In this document: in pieces, positions 56,242 to 64,000 of the stretch
Layout of the letters: each line of letters begins with the position of its first letter
Numbering within the stretch: position 1 is the first letter of the stretch
Assembly: GCA_017889345.1 (NCBI GenBank)
Contig: JAGHEJ010000041.1
Span: forward strand, 1 to 64,000
DNA from: Clostridiales bacterium
GTDB taxonomy: Bacteria > Bacillota > Clostridia > Clostridiales > Clostridiaceae
Length of the DNA stretch: 64,000 bases
Direction: 5' to 3'
Program-made: the position numbers and the translations under genes
Notes under the pieces: generated by a model
Database searches by the model: none
Told to the model about the DNA's origin: nothing
The model's input: the letters and a program-made list of their open reading frames with translations, nothing else

Positions 56242-58314
56242 CTAAATTTTTCCACTTTTTTCGTATGTGTCTAAAAGTTCTAATACAACATTTAATTGTT
56301 CCTGTGTTAATTGACCAGCATCTGCCATACTCTTTGCAGTATTTGTATTAATCTTTGAAGAAACTATTAAGTTAACTATCGAATCATATTCTCTAGGAGT
56401 AAATATTCCATCTTCAACACTTTGATGAGAAGAGGCTTTTGTTGCAGCGTCCTCGTATGCAGATTTATCATATGCTTTTGCCCCATAGTTACCACTTTGA
56501 TTTATTGGAGTATCTCCTCCAAAATTACTATCTACATACATTCCTCCATATCCAGCACCACCAGATACTCCTACAACAGAATTAATTGAGCCTGATGGAT
56601 GAAAATTACCATCTGGATCAAAATATCCACTTCCATCATCTAATATTAAGTTTCCATCTTTATCTATTGTTCCAACTCCATCTACATCAATTTCTCCATC
56701 TGGTTTTATTACACCACTACCATCTGGTAAATGTAGATTTCCATTTTGGTCAACCCAACTTCCATCTGGATAAGTTACAATTCCCGTTACAACATTAAGT
56801 TCACTTCCATCTGGAAGAACTATAACCCCTCTATCTGGATCATAAGTTCCACCTAATTGAGCTGCTAATTTTTCATACTCCTCTTTCTGCTGATTTTTCA
56901 TAAGTTCTTCTTGAGCTTTTATAGCATCTTCTTGAAGTTTTTGTTGCATTGATAAAGATTGTTGTCCTTGAAGTATACCAGCTATTGAAGTTCCTAGGAA
57001 TGCAACTGTACTTACAATACCAATAACTCCCACAATTTTTCCAAATTTATCTGATCCACCTTTAGGTGGTGTTGTATTATTTGTTGTATTATTCGTTGTT
57101 GTTGAAGTTATTCTATTATTATTTACAGTGTTATCTCCTTCTAATGAACGTGATGCATGTGTTCCTGATGTTGTCGCTCCTTTTAATGATCCTCTATTAG
57201 AATCTGGTCCATCTGGACCATCTGGATCATTTGTTCCTGGCTTATTTGTATTTGGTTTTCCTGTAGTACCATTTGTTCCTGGTCCATCTGGATCATTTGC
57301 TCCTGATTTATTTCCTTGATTATTATTTGGTTTATTATTATTTGGTTTATTATTATTTCCATTAGAATTTGGCTTACTTGTATTTCCTCCAAGTGTTGGT
57401 TTACCATTATTTGTTCCTGGTCCGTCTGGATCATTTGCTCCAGGCTTGTTTCCTTGATTATTATTTGGTTTATTTGCACTTGTATTTCCTCCAAGTGTTG
57501 GCTTACCACTGCTTGATCCTGAACTTGTTCCACTTGAATTTGGTTTACTTGTACTTGAGTTTCCTCCAAGTGTTGGCTTACCACTGCTTGATCCTGAACT
57601 TGTTCCACTTGAATTTGGTTTACCACCTGTTTGAGTTATTACTGGTTGCTTATTTGAGTTTGATCCTCCACTTGTATTTGGTTTATTTGTTTGAGATGAA
57701 TTATTCATATTAGGCTTACTTGGAGCAGTTGTTCCTGAACCAGATGAAGTATTTGGTTTTGGTGGTGCTGTTGGTTTTCCTCCTCCTCCATTCATACCTT
57801 CAAATTTATTTACTAAATTACCTGTATTTCCTGGCTTTATACCAGTTCCTTCTAAATTTGGCTTATTTGAACCTGTATTTGGTTTAGCTGGAGGTTTAAC
57901 TGCATTATTTGTTGGTGGCTTAGTAGTAGTTGTTGGTGGTTTAACTGTATTACTTGTAGGTGGCTTAGTAGTAGTTGTTGGTGGTTTAACTGTATTACTT
58001 GTAGGTGGTTTTGTTACCGGTGGCTTAACCACACTTGTTGTTGGTGGCTTCACTACAGGTGAAGTTGGTCTATATCCTCCAGTTGATCCTACAAACCCTC
58101 CCCCAGGTCTTAAAGAAGGTGTTGATGGTGGTTTAACTGTTGGAGGCTTCATCATAGCTGAAGTTTTCTTTATCTCTGCTAAACTTGATCCTCCGATACT
58201 TGCAATTCCAACAAAAGCTGTTGCCATTGCCATTTTATTTAAAAACTTTTTTCGTTTTAAAAGCTCTAATTGTTCTTGACTCTTATCATTTTGCTTCTTA
58301 TCATTTGATTTCAT
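56242..58314 (-). CDS. Exported repeat-family protein, largest of three
   Basis: A 690-residue protein. The signal segment KRKKFLNKMAMATAFVGIAS is followed by a Pro/Lys/Thr then Gly/Asn/Ser/Pro low-complexity stalk (about 40-415). Its units include GKPTLGGN, repeated with a 25-residue period, and NDPDGPGTN. Then come a hydrophobic helix (about 421-450), a Gln-rich coiled coil (QQKLQEDAIKAQEELMKNQQ) and about six degenerate 15-residue units (488-572, such as LPDGSGVIKPDG and IDKDGNLILDDGSG). A C-terminal helical pair (GIFTPREY, DAGQLTQEQL) ends it. Architecture matches the next gene. Function unknown, probably a surface or spore-envelope component. Confidence 0.78.
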   Translation of the reverse strand: MKSNDKKQNDKSQEQLELLKRKKFLNKMAMATAFVGIASIGGSSLAEIKKTSAMMKPPTVKPPSTPSLRPGGGFVGSTGGYRPTSPVVKPPTTSVVKPPVTKPPTSNTVKPPTTTTKPPTSNTVKPPTTTTKPPTNNAVKPPAKPNTGSNKPNLEGTGIKPGNTGNLVNKFEGMNGGGGKPTAPPKPNTSSGSGTTAPSKPNMNNSSQTNKPNTSGGSNSNKQPVITQTGGKPNSSGTSSGSSSGKPTLGGNSSTSKPNSSGTSSGSSSGKPTLGGNTSANKPNNNQGNKPGANDPDGPGTNNGKPTLGGNTSKPNSNGNNNKPNNNKPNNNQGNKSGANDPDGPGTNGTTGKPNTNKPGTNDPDGPDGPDSNRGSLKGATTSGTHASRSLEGDNTVNNNRITSTTTNNTTNNTTPPKGGSDKFGKIVGVIGIVSTVAFLGTSIAGILQGQQSLSMQQKLQEDAIKAQEELMKNQQKEEYEKLAAQLGGTYDPDRGVIVLPDGSELNVVTGIVTYPDGSWVDQNGNLHLPDGSGVIKPDGEIDVDGVGTIDKDGNLILDDGSGYFDPDGNFHPSGSINSVVGVSGGAGYGGMYVDSNFGGDTPINQSGNYGAKAYDKSAYEDAATKASSHQSVEDGIFTPREYDSIVNLIVSSKINTNTAKSMADAGQLTQEQLNVVLELLDTYEKSGKI
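57486..57622 (-). repeat. 75-base direct repeat in the stalk-coding region
   Basis: A block of about 62 bases occurs almost identically at 57486-57547 and 57561-57622, period 75 bases (25 codons), coding GKPTLGGN-type stalk. Near-identity at DNA level indicates recent duplication, so copy number may vary between strains. Confidence 0.85.
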
Positions 58315-58364
58315 GTTCTCTTCCCTCCTTGAATAGATATCTCTTCCTTGAAAAATTTTTAAAA

Positions 58365-60158
58365 TTAAAACCCTCCATTAGTTTGGAAATGTTTTAAAAT
58401 TTCAAGAGCAGCATTTGATTGCTCTAAAGTAAGAACTCCCTGCTCGTACATATATTCAATCGTAAAGAAATTAATTTTACCGCCTTCTATATTCTCTTTT
58501 ATCGACTGAAGTTCTCTGTGAGTGAAGACCCCTTCACTAATAAATTTTTCAAATATATCTTGATCTCTAACTAATGTTGCTTCTTCAACTCCTAATTCAA
58601 ATATTTTCTCATTACTTTCTCCTTCTACGTCATCATAGTAAGTTGAATAAGTACTTCTCCTAGTTTCATCAGTATTTTTCTCTATTACAACAGCATCTTC
58701 ATATCGTTCCTCTTCTTCGCTATCTCCAAACTCTCCAGAATTTTCTATAAAGTTTCCATCTTTGTCATAATATCCATCTTCATCAGCTGGATAGAAATTT
58801 CCATCTTTATCGTAATATCCCGTTCCATCTGATAAATGAAAATTACCATTTTTATCTAAATATCCTGTTCCATCTGAATAATAAAAATTCATATCCTTAT
58901 CATAATATCCAGATCCATCAGCTAAGTGGAAATTACCCTCTTTATCAACGTATCCCGATCCATCAATTAATTGGAAATTTCCATCTTCATCATAATACCC
59001 TTGTACAGTATTTCCATTTACTTCACCTTCTTCAATTTGAGAACCACCTTCTTCATAACTACCTTCTCCTGATGAATCTCCTCCTGTCATACCCTGTTGA
59101 GCTGCATACATAGCTTCCTGTGCTTTTAACATTTCTCTATCATGTTCATGCTGCTTTTGTTGCATTTTTTCTTGAGCTGCTATTGATTCTTCTTGAAGTC
59201 TTTGTTGAAGTTCCATACTTTGAGCTGTTTGAACTGCTCCTGCAATACCTGATGCTAAGAATCCTAATCCCATAACGTTTGATGCAATTGCTGATCCTAC
59301 TTGAACCTTATCTGTCTTTTCAGGTTTTAAACTTTGATCAAGATCTGTTTTATTTCCATTTGTTGAGCTAGGTGGCTTATCTGGTGTTGTATCTGTTTTA
59401 TTTCCATTTGTTGAACTAGGTGATTTATCTGGTGTTGTATTTGGTTTATTATTTGTTGAGTTATTCGGTTTATTGTTAGTTGAACTGCTTGGTTTATTAG
59501 TATTTGTGTTATTTCCATTTGGTTTCGATGGAGAATTTGTTGGCTTTGATGGTCCATTTGTTGGTTTCGACGGAGAATTCGTTGGCTTTGACGGTCCATT
59601 TGTTGGTTTCGATGGAGAATTCGTTGGCTTTGATGGTGGTTTTACTGAATTACCTGTTGATGTATTTGGTTTTGATGTGCTTCCATTATTAACAGGTTTC
59701 TTTATTGTATTTCCTGTCTGACTTGATGAAGATGATGAAGATGAACTTCCAGGTTTTTTTATTGTATTTCCCGTTGAACTTGATGGTGGTTTACTTGTAG
59801 ATGATCCTCCACTTGGCTTTGATGTAGTTGATCCTCCTCCTACAGGTTTATTTACATTTGAAGAACTTAAAGAACTACCTCCTGGTTTTGACGAACTTGA
59901 CGCCCCTCCTACAGGTTTATTTGAACTTGATGAACTTGAACTTCCTCCTGGCTTTGATGTTGGTGGCTTTGTTGGCTTCGGTGGTTTTGGTGGTTTTTTT
60001 ATCGGTACTTTAAATTTTGCTTGAGCTTCATACTGAGGTATATCCGCTAAGGTTACACCTGTTATAGTTGCAAGAGTAGTTGCTACCCCTAATGCTTTTA
60101 AAAATTTCTTTCTATGATTTTTTCTATCTTTATTTAAATCATTCGTATCCCTACTCAT
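58365..60158 (-). CDS. Exported repeat-family protein, first of three
   Basis: A 597-residue protein after CAAGGAGGAAATAT. The signal segment HRKKFLKALGVATTLATITG leads to a Lys/Pro then Ser/Gly/Asn/Pro stalk (about 55-280) with a 14-residue unit KPTNSPSKPTNGPS. A Gly/Ala hydrophobic helix (about 286-317) runs straight into a coiled coil rich in Gln/Glu (QQRLQEESIAAQEKMQQK). Six 15-residue repeats of the form GYYDKDGNFHLSDGT follow (387-476). The C terminus has the helical pair SEGVFTHREL and EQGVLTLEQ (about 545-590). Function unknown. It has the clearest repeats of the family. Confidence 0.8.
   Translation of the reverse strand: MSRDTNDLNKDRKNHRKKFLKALGVATTLATITGVTLADIPQYEAQAKFKVPIKKPPKPPKPTKPPTSKPGGSSSSSSSNKPVGGASSSSKPGGSSLSSSNVNKPVGGGSTTSKPSGGSSTSKPPSSSTGNTIKKPGSSSSSSSSSQTGNTIKKPVNNGSTSKPNTSTGNSVKPPSKPTNSPSKPTNGPSKPTNSPSKPTNGPSKPTNSPSKPNGNNTNTNKPSSSTNNKPNNSTNNKPNTTPDKSPSSTNGNKTDTTPDKPPSSTNGNKTDLDQSLKPEKTDKVQVGSAIASNVMGLGFLASGIAGAVQTAQSMELQQRLQEESIAAQEKMQQKQHEHDREMLKAQEAMYAAQQGMTGGDSSGEGSYEEGGSQIEEGEVNGNTVQGYYDEDGNFQLIDGSGYVDKEGNFHLADGSGYYDKDMNFYYSDGTGYLDKNGNFHLSDGTGYYDKDGNFYPADEDGYYDKDGNFIENSGEFGDSEEEERYEDAVVIEKNTDETRRSTYSTYYDDVEGESNEKIFELGVEEATLVRDQDIFEKFISEGVFTHRELQSIKENIEGGKINFFTIEYMYEQGVLTLEQSNAALEILKHFQTNGGF
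58731..59000 (-). repeat. Six tandem 45-base coding repeats
   Basis: Six exact-length units encode G-Y-x-D-x-x-x-N-F-x-x-x-(D/S)-x-x, for example GYLDKNGNFHLSDGT. The first five agree closely and the last is diverged. Regular Asp/Gly turns with alternating aromatic residues suggest a beta structure. Confidence 0.85.
59521..59640 (-). repeat. 42-base tandem repeat in the stalk-coding region
   Basis: Two full units (59521-59562 and 59563-59604) and a partial third encode KPTNGPSKPTNSPS. Units differ at only a few bases, so slippage or recombination can change copy number. Confidence 0.85.
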
Positions 60159-60250
60159 ATATTTCCTCCTTGAAAATTTTTATTTACAAATTCAAATCTC
60201 TATTTTTCTCTTACTTATTTATCGTACGTATGTTAAATTTTTTTACAAAA

Positions 60251-60283
60251 AAAAATGAAAACTTGAAATTCAAGTTTTCATTT
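60251..60283 (-). terminator. Terminator after the M28-like gene
   Basis: A 14-base stem AATGAAAACTTGAA with its complement is followed on the minus strand by a run of nine T. It separates this gene from the exported triplet. Confidence 0.9.
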
Positions 60284-61751
60284 AATCTTTTTTATTTAAA
60301 ATTGAAAAAATTATTCTAAGTAAAATATATATAACAACTAACACACCTAAAGTTATGGATAAATTCTTTATCATTTTATCATTTTTATCCATACTATCTT
60401 CTTCAGTTCCATTTCCTTCTACTAAATAGTCAAATAATAATTTTTTAACTCCTACATTAAATCCACTTTCACTAATATCTTTTCGAGTGCTTTCATAAAT
60501 ATCCGTAAATTCTTCTCTATAAGTATAAGTATCTATCTCATCATTTACAAATACAAATTCTCCGTTAGAATCAAAGTTAAATTCAAACTCATTTATATTT
60601 TTTAAAAATTTAATCTCTTGAGAAGCAGAAACCTCAACCTTATAAGATCCATTTTCTAATTTATCGAAAATTACAATGGAATTTTCATCTGATTTTTTTG
60701 TTTTAATTTTCTTTCCATCTTTGTATAAAGTATAAGTTATCTCTCCAACTTTAGAAATATTTTCCTCAGTTAAAGATGTAATTATCTTTATACTTTTGTC
60801 TTCTCTTACTAAAAATTTATAAATAAGCTCACTTGCATTATTTAAATTTTCAGAAACTCTATCTTCAAAAGTTTCCATAATATCTGCATAATTATTATAC
60901 TTACTTCCATCTATAATTCCCAAACCTTCCCCCGTTGGATCATCAGGTATTTGAAATTCAGATGAAATAGATTCCCATGAAGTTGCTTCCATAAATCCAT
61001 AAGGAACATTACTATATTTAAATGGAACTTGGTCTCCTATATCATATCCAACACCTTCTGGAATTAAAAATTCTTCCATAGCTGGACTCGTAAATAATTT
61101 AATATTATTTTCCTTTGCTATTTCTAACAATTCATCTCTTACAAATCCTTTCGCTCCTTCATTTCCATAAATATACAATTCTTTTCCACTTCCAAGATTT
61201 GTAATATTTAAAAAGCACATTATCTTGTTTAAATCTTCCTGTGATCTTGTAGAAACATAATGAGTCGCTCCAATATTTCCTTGCTTTCCTGCTCCAAATA
61301 AAACAAACTTAACTGTGTAAGGTAACTCTATTTCCTTAATTTTATTTGCAATTTCAAGAAGGAGAGAAACCCCTGTTGCACCTTCAAATCCTGTACTTCC
61401 TTTTACATCTGATGAATCATAAGAGGCTCCAATTAAAATTTCTAAATCACTTTGTCCAGGTTTAGTGGCAATAATATTATGAGATAAAAAATCTCCCTGT
61501 TCAAAATTTAAAATCGTATTATCTGGAAACAATATTTCTTCAAATACGGTATCATATCCCATATCTCTAAAAAGTCTTCCTAAATAATCTGCTGTATAAA
61601 CCTCTCCTTCTGTAAACGCAACTCTCTGTATTCTACAAAGCTGCTCTAAAATCTTCACAGCATCATCTCCAAAAGATGTTGCACTTGTAAAAGATCCTAA
61701 ACAAAATACAAATAGAGAGATAAGAACAAAAAATTTATAAATTCTCTTCAA
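60282..61751 (-). CDS. Exported M28-family protein with all zinc ligands replaced, membrane-anchored
   Basis: The 489 residues comprise a signal peptide (1-24), an M28 aminopeptidase fold (about 25-310), a beta-sandwich-like domain (about 325-390, YTLYKDGKKI, FDKLENGSYKVEV) and a C-terminal membrane helix (about 462-484) with a KKD tail. The M28 frame is easily followed, but the metal and catalytic residues are lost: GASYDS for GAHxDS (near 107), GFEGATGV for the DDN/ASG motif (near 120), GAGKQG for GAEEQG (near 150), NITNLG for NxDMxG (near 183) and GDQVPF for SDHxPF (near 238). It is probably a non-enzymatic binding protein. The start is a TTG after AAGGATGAGAATAG. Confidence 0.8.
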   Translation of the reverse strand: MKRIYKFFVLISLFVFCLGSFTSATSFGDDAVKILEQLCRIQRVAFTEGEVYTADYLGRLFRDMGYDTVFEEILFPDNTILNFEQGDFLSHNIIATKPGQSDLEILIGASYDSSDVKGSTGFEGATGVSLLLEIANKIKEIELPYTVKFVLFGAGKQGNIGATHYVSTRSQEDLNKIMCFLNITNLGSGKELYIYGNEGAKGFVRDELLEIAKENNIKLFTSPAMEEFLIPEGVGYDIGDQVPFKYSNVPYGFMEATSWESISSEFQIPDDPTGEGLGIIDGSKYNNYADIMETFEDRVSENLNNASELIYKFLVREDKSIKIITSLTEENISKVGEITYTLYKDGKKIKTKKSDENSIVIFDKLENGSYKVEVSASQEIKFLKNINEFEFNFDSNGEFVFVNDEIDTYTYREEFTDIYESTRKDISESGFNVGVKKLLFDYLVEGNGTEEDSMDKNDKMIKNLSITLGVLVVIYILLRIIFSILNKKD

Positions 61752-61883
61752 CTATTCTCATCCTTCCCAATTTCTAATTACATTCAACAACTTTTAAAAT
61801 TTATTTACTCTTTGTTATTTTGAAACTTTTAGTTAATATTATACTTTATATTTTAAAATTTAGTAAATAATTTTAAATAAAAA

Positions 61884-61917
61884 TAAAGGTAGTTAATTCC
61901 TCTTAACTACCTTTTTG
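61884..61917 (-). terminator. Terminator after pepF
   Basis: A 12-base stem AAAGGTAGTTAA/TTAACTACCTTT is followed on the minus strand by ATTTTTATTT. Confidence 0.88.
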
Positions 61918-61924
61918 AAAATTT

Positions 61925-63718
61925 CTATATATTCTTCTCCAAAATATTTAAAAGCTCTGAAAATCTATCCATTACTTTTTGCATTGGAGCTTTTGTTGTC
62001 ATATCAACTTTTGCTGATTTTAAAATTTCTATTGGATAATTTGATCCTCCCATTTTTAGGAAATTATTTATATAATTTTCAACAGCTCTTTCTCCATTTT
62101 TCAAAATATCTTGAGAAAATGCAAAACTTGCAGCGTATCCAGTTGCATATTGATAAACATAATAAGCTGAATAAAAATGCGGTATTCTGCTCCACTCGTA
62201 AATTATATAATCATCTAAAATTAAACTCTTTCCATAATATTTTTCATTTAAATCTTTCCAAATTGAAGAAAAACTATCGCTTGTTAAAGCTTCTCCTCTT
62301 TCAACCATTTCATGAGTTATAAGTTCAAACTCTGCAAATAAAAGTTGTCTAAACACTGTTGTTCTAATATTTTCTATCTCTTTATTTATAAAATATAATT
62401 TCTCTTTTCCTTCTGTTGTATCTTGCATGTATTTATTTAATAAATGCTCATTACATGTTGATGCAATTTCTGCTAAGAAAATTGGATAATTTGAATTAAA
62501 GAAAGTTTGATTCTTTCTTGAATAATAAGAATGTATTGAATGTCCCATTTCATGAACAAGAGTTGATACATCATTAAATGTGTTTGAATAATTTAAAAGA
62601 ATATATGGATCTGTATCATAACACCCAGAAGAATACGCTCCACTTCTTTTTCCCTTATTTATATAAACATCTATCCATCTATTTTCAACTGCTTCCTTAA
62701 ATATATTTAAGTATTCTTCCCCAAGAGGAGCTAATGCTTTAAAGGAAATTTCTAAAGCTTTTTCATAGGGAATATCTTTAACTAGATTTTCAAACAATGG
62801 AACATATAAATCATAACTTCTTAACTCATCAACATTTAATAGTTTCTTTTTTAAATCTATATATTTATGAATTTTATCAAAGTTTTCATGTACAACCTCG
62901 ATTGCATTTAAATAAACAGATTTATCTATATTATTTCCAAATAAATTTCCTTCTAATGTTGAATTAAATTTCTTCGCTTTTGCATATAAAACATCATTTG
63001 TAATTGAAGTTGATAAACATGTAGCTAATGTGTTTTTATAACTTTTATATGTTTCATAAAATTTCTCGTAAGCTTCTTTTCTTACTTCCCTATCTTTTGA
63101 AGAAATAAATGCAACGTAATTTCCTTCGTTTAATCTAACCTCTTCTCCTTTTTCGTTTTTTGTGTTAGGAAATTCCATATCAACATTTTTAAATATTCCA
63201 GCAATATTTGATGGAGCATCCATTGAAGAACCAAACATACTTAAAATCTTTTCTGCTTCTTCTGATAAAATGTGCTCCTTACTTCTTATAAGTCCTTTTA
63301 TTTTAAATCTTACATCTTTAAGAGATTCATTTTCTAAAAGAGATTTTAAATAACTTTCATCTTGTGATATTAATTCTGTATCTATAAAACTACTTTCAGC
63401 TGAAAAAGCATAATAAAATTGCTCAACTCTTGACATTAATCCTTGATATAAAGTAACAGATCCATCTTGATCTTTTTTCATATGGGCATAATTTATAAGT
63501 TTTGTAAGAATTCTATATGCCTTCTCTAAGTCTTTAAATAAATTAACTACTTGTTTCTCATCTGAAAGCTTTCCTTTATAATTTCCTATATTTTTTGAAA
63601 ACTCTTTTACATATTCAAAATCTTTTTCAAACTCTTCAATATTTTTATAAATCTTCTCTAAGTTCCACGTATACTTTTCTTCAATATCCTTTCTATCTTC
63701 AAAATATTTTATATCCAT
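61925..63718 (-). CDS. pepF: Oligoendopeptidase F
   Basis: A zinc metallopeptidase of family M3B that cuts cytosolic oligopeptides. The 597 residues have the catalytic VHEMGHSIH (HExxH) near residue 385 and the third ligand region in FLAEIASTCNEHLL near 413. The conserved C-terminal YQYATGYAASFAFSQ near 525 is also present. The start follows TAGGAGGATAAAT. It follows a second pepF-like gene by 12 bases. Peptide use fits an organism that depends on amino-acid uptake. Confidence 0.96.
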   Translation of the reverse strand: MDIKYFEDRKDIEEKYTWNLEKIYKNIEEFEKDFEYVKEFSKNIGNYKGKLSDEKQVVNLFKDLEKAYRILTKLINYAHMKKDQDGSVTLYQGLMSRVEQFYYAFSAESSFIDTELISQDESYLKSLLENESLKDVRFKIKGLIRSKEHILSEEAEKILSMFGSSMDAPSNIAGIFKNVDMEFPNTKNEKGEEVRLNEGNYVAFISSKDREVRKEAYEKFYETYKSYKNTLATCLSTSITNDVLYAKAKKFNSTLEGNLFGNNIDKSVYLNAIEVVHENFDKIHKYIDLKKKLLNVDELRSYDLYVPLFENLVKDIPYEKALEISFKALAPLGEEYLNIFKEAVENRWIDVYINKGKRSGAYSSGCYDTDPYILLNYSNTFNDVSTLVHEMGHSIHSYYSRKNQTFFNSNYPIFLAEIASTCNEHLLNKYMQDTTEGKEKLYFINKEIENIRTTVFRQLLFAEFELITHEMVERGEALTSDSFSSIWKDLNEKYYGKSLILDDYIIYEWSRIPHFYSAYYVYQYATGYAASFAFSQDILKNGERAVENYINNFLKMGGSNYPIEILKSAKVDMTTKAPMQKVMDRFSELLNILEKNI

Positions 63719-63730
63719 AAATTTATCCTC

Positions 63731-64000
63731 CTAATTTTCACAAACTAAACTTTTATATTTTTCAAATTTATCCTTAAGAATTTCTATAGAATTTTTGAAA
63801 AACTCCTTCTTAGTTATATCAATTCCACACATATTACACAAATCTTTTAAATTATTCTTTCCAGAATTTTTCAAAATCATATTATATTTTGGAATAAACT
63901 CCTCTTTATTATTTAAATAAAATTTATAAAGTCCCAAAGAAAATAAATGTCCAAAGGTGTAAGGGAAATTATAAAAATTATTGTAAAAATCATAATAATG
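63731..64000 (-). CDS. Second oligoendopeptidase F-like gene, C-terminal part (cut by window edge)
   Basis: The frame is open to the end of the window. Reading in from 64000 it gives YNFPYTFGHLFSLGLYKFYL, the conserved C-terminal segment of M3B oligoendopeptidases, then a tail ending EKYKSLVCEN. About 89 residues are visible and the catalytic HExxH lies outside. The apparent start within the window is only an internal TTG. It lies 12 bases upstream of pepF, so two M3B peptidases are in tandem. Confidence 0.85.
   Translation of the reverse strand, partial: HYYDFYNNFYNFPYTFGHLFSLGLYKFYLNNKEEFIPKYNMILKNSGKNNLKDLCNMCGIDITKKEFFKNSIEILKDKFEKYKSLVCEN

Noticed and set aside
57183-57626. A 147-codon minus-strand frame rich in Gln, Val and Ile
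   Set aside because: It is a shifted reading of the low-complexity stalk of the 690-residue protein. The repeats make stops rare in every frame.
57486-59640. CRISPR-like direct repeats
   Set aside because: Units are in-frame multiples of three, adjacent without unique spacers, and encode protein repeats.
59473-59721. Plus-strand frames of Phe/Gly/Val repeats opposite the stalk of the 597-residue protein
   Set aside because: They mirror the KPTNSPS coding repeat and carry no start signals.
55043-60158. Twin-arginine (Tat) signal peptides on the exported triplet
   Set aside because: The motif is RKK(F/I)LK and lacks the second arginine, and Tat systems are rare in Clostridia. Sec export is more likely.
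51000-64000. A recently inserted mobile island
   Set aside because: No integrase, transposase, flanking direct repeats or tRNA target was seen, and base composition by eye matches the rest of the window.

Overview
The window is very AT-rich, densely packed DNA from an anaerobic, endospore-forming member of the Clostridia. The evidence is the set of sporulation and germination genes (spoIIID, spoIIQ, spoIID, spoIIR, gerABC, sipL, yabG, a cotS-like gene) and a conserved clostridial gene order (pyrG-rho-rpmE-tdk-prmC-prfA-tsaC-ptp-upp, then murA-spoIID-spoIIQ-spoIIID). Genes that usually sit inside this order (rpiB and, from memory of Clostridium genomes, the F-type ATP synthase operon) are missing at the expected places. 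A reduced, host-associated clostridium such as a segmented filamentous bacterium (Candidatus Arthromitus/Savagella) would fit. That placement is inference.

Region 1 (1-31.2 kb) is mostly minus strand. It starts with tRNA-Tyr and tRNA-Thr, followed by the spoIIID/spoIIQ/spoIID/murA block and surface-polymer precursor genes (a UDP-GlcNAc 2-epimerase and a MraY/WecA-type transferase). A phosphatase-uracil phosphoribosyltransferase fusion comes next, then translation genes (tsaC, prfA, a DUF1385-PrmC fusion), tdk, rpmE, rho and pyrG. Further on are a glycolipid glycosyltransferase, spoIIR, a germinant-receptor operon with a small extra membrane protein, ispE, the cyanophycin pair cphA-cphB, sipL, veg, yabG, fabI and a cotS-like gene.

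Region 2 (31.3-51.6 kb) is housekeeping: a glycosyltransferase, thioredoxin/thioredoxin reductase, degV, a frameshifted trmL, vanW-family, ddl, nth, plsC, queG, a channel-less MgtE/CBS protein, serine dehydratase subunits, a DUF421/DUF4363 pair, class II fructose-bisphosphate aldolase with a Cys-rich tail, a thiamine transporter under a TPP riboswitch with a clear terminator, an isolated fliF-fliE pair, and feoA-feoB divergent from a DtxR/MntR-type regulator.

Region 3 (51.7-61.8 kb) is accessory and the most unusual part. Two tandem paralogous exported proteins are followed by an orphan membrane protein. Then come three adjacent exported low-complexity proteins that share a signal-peptide motif, a glycine-rich hydrophobic helix plus coiled coil, and a C-terminal helical module. 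Two of the three also carry about six 15-residue Asp/Gly repeats. An exported M28-family protein whose zinc ligands all appear to be replaced lies next. The window ends with two tandem oligoendopeptidase F genes, the second cut by the window edge.

No insertion sequence, prophage or CRISPR array was seen. No gene-free stretch exceeds about 300 bases.
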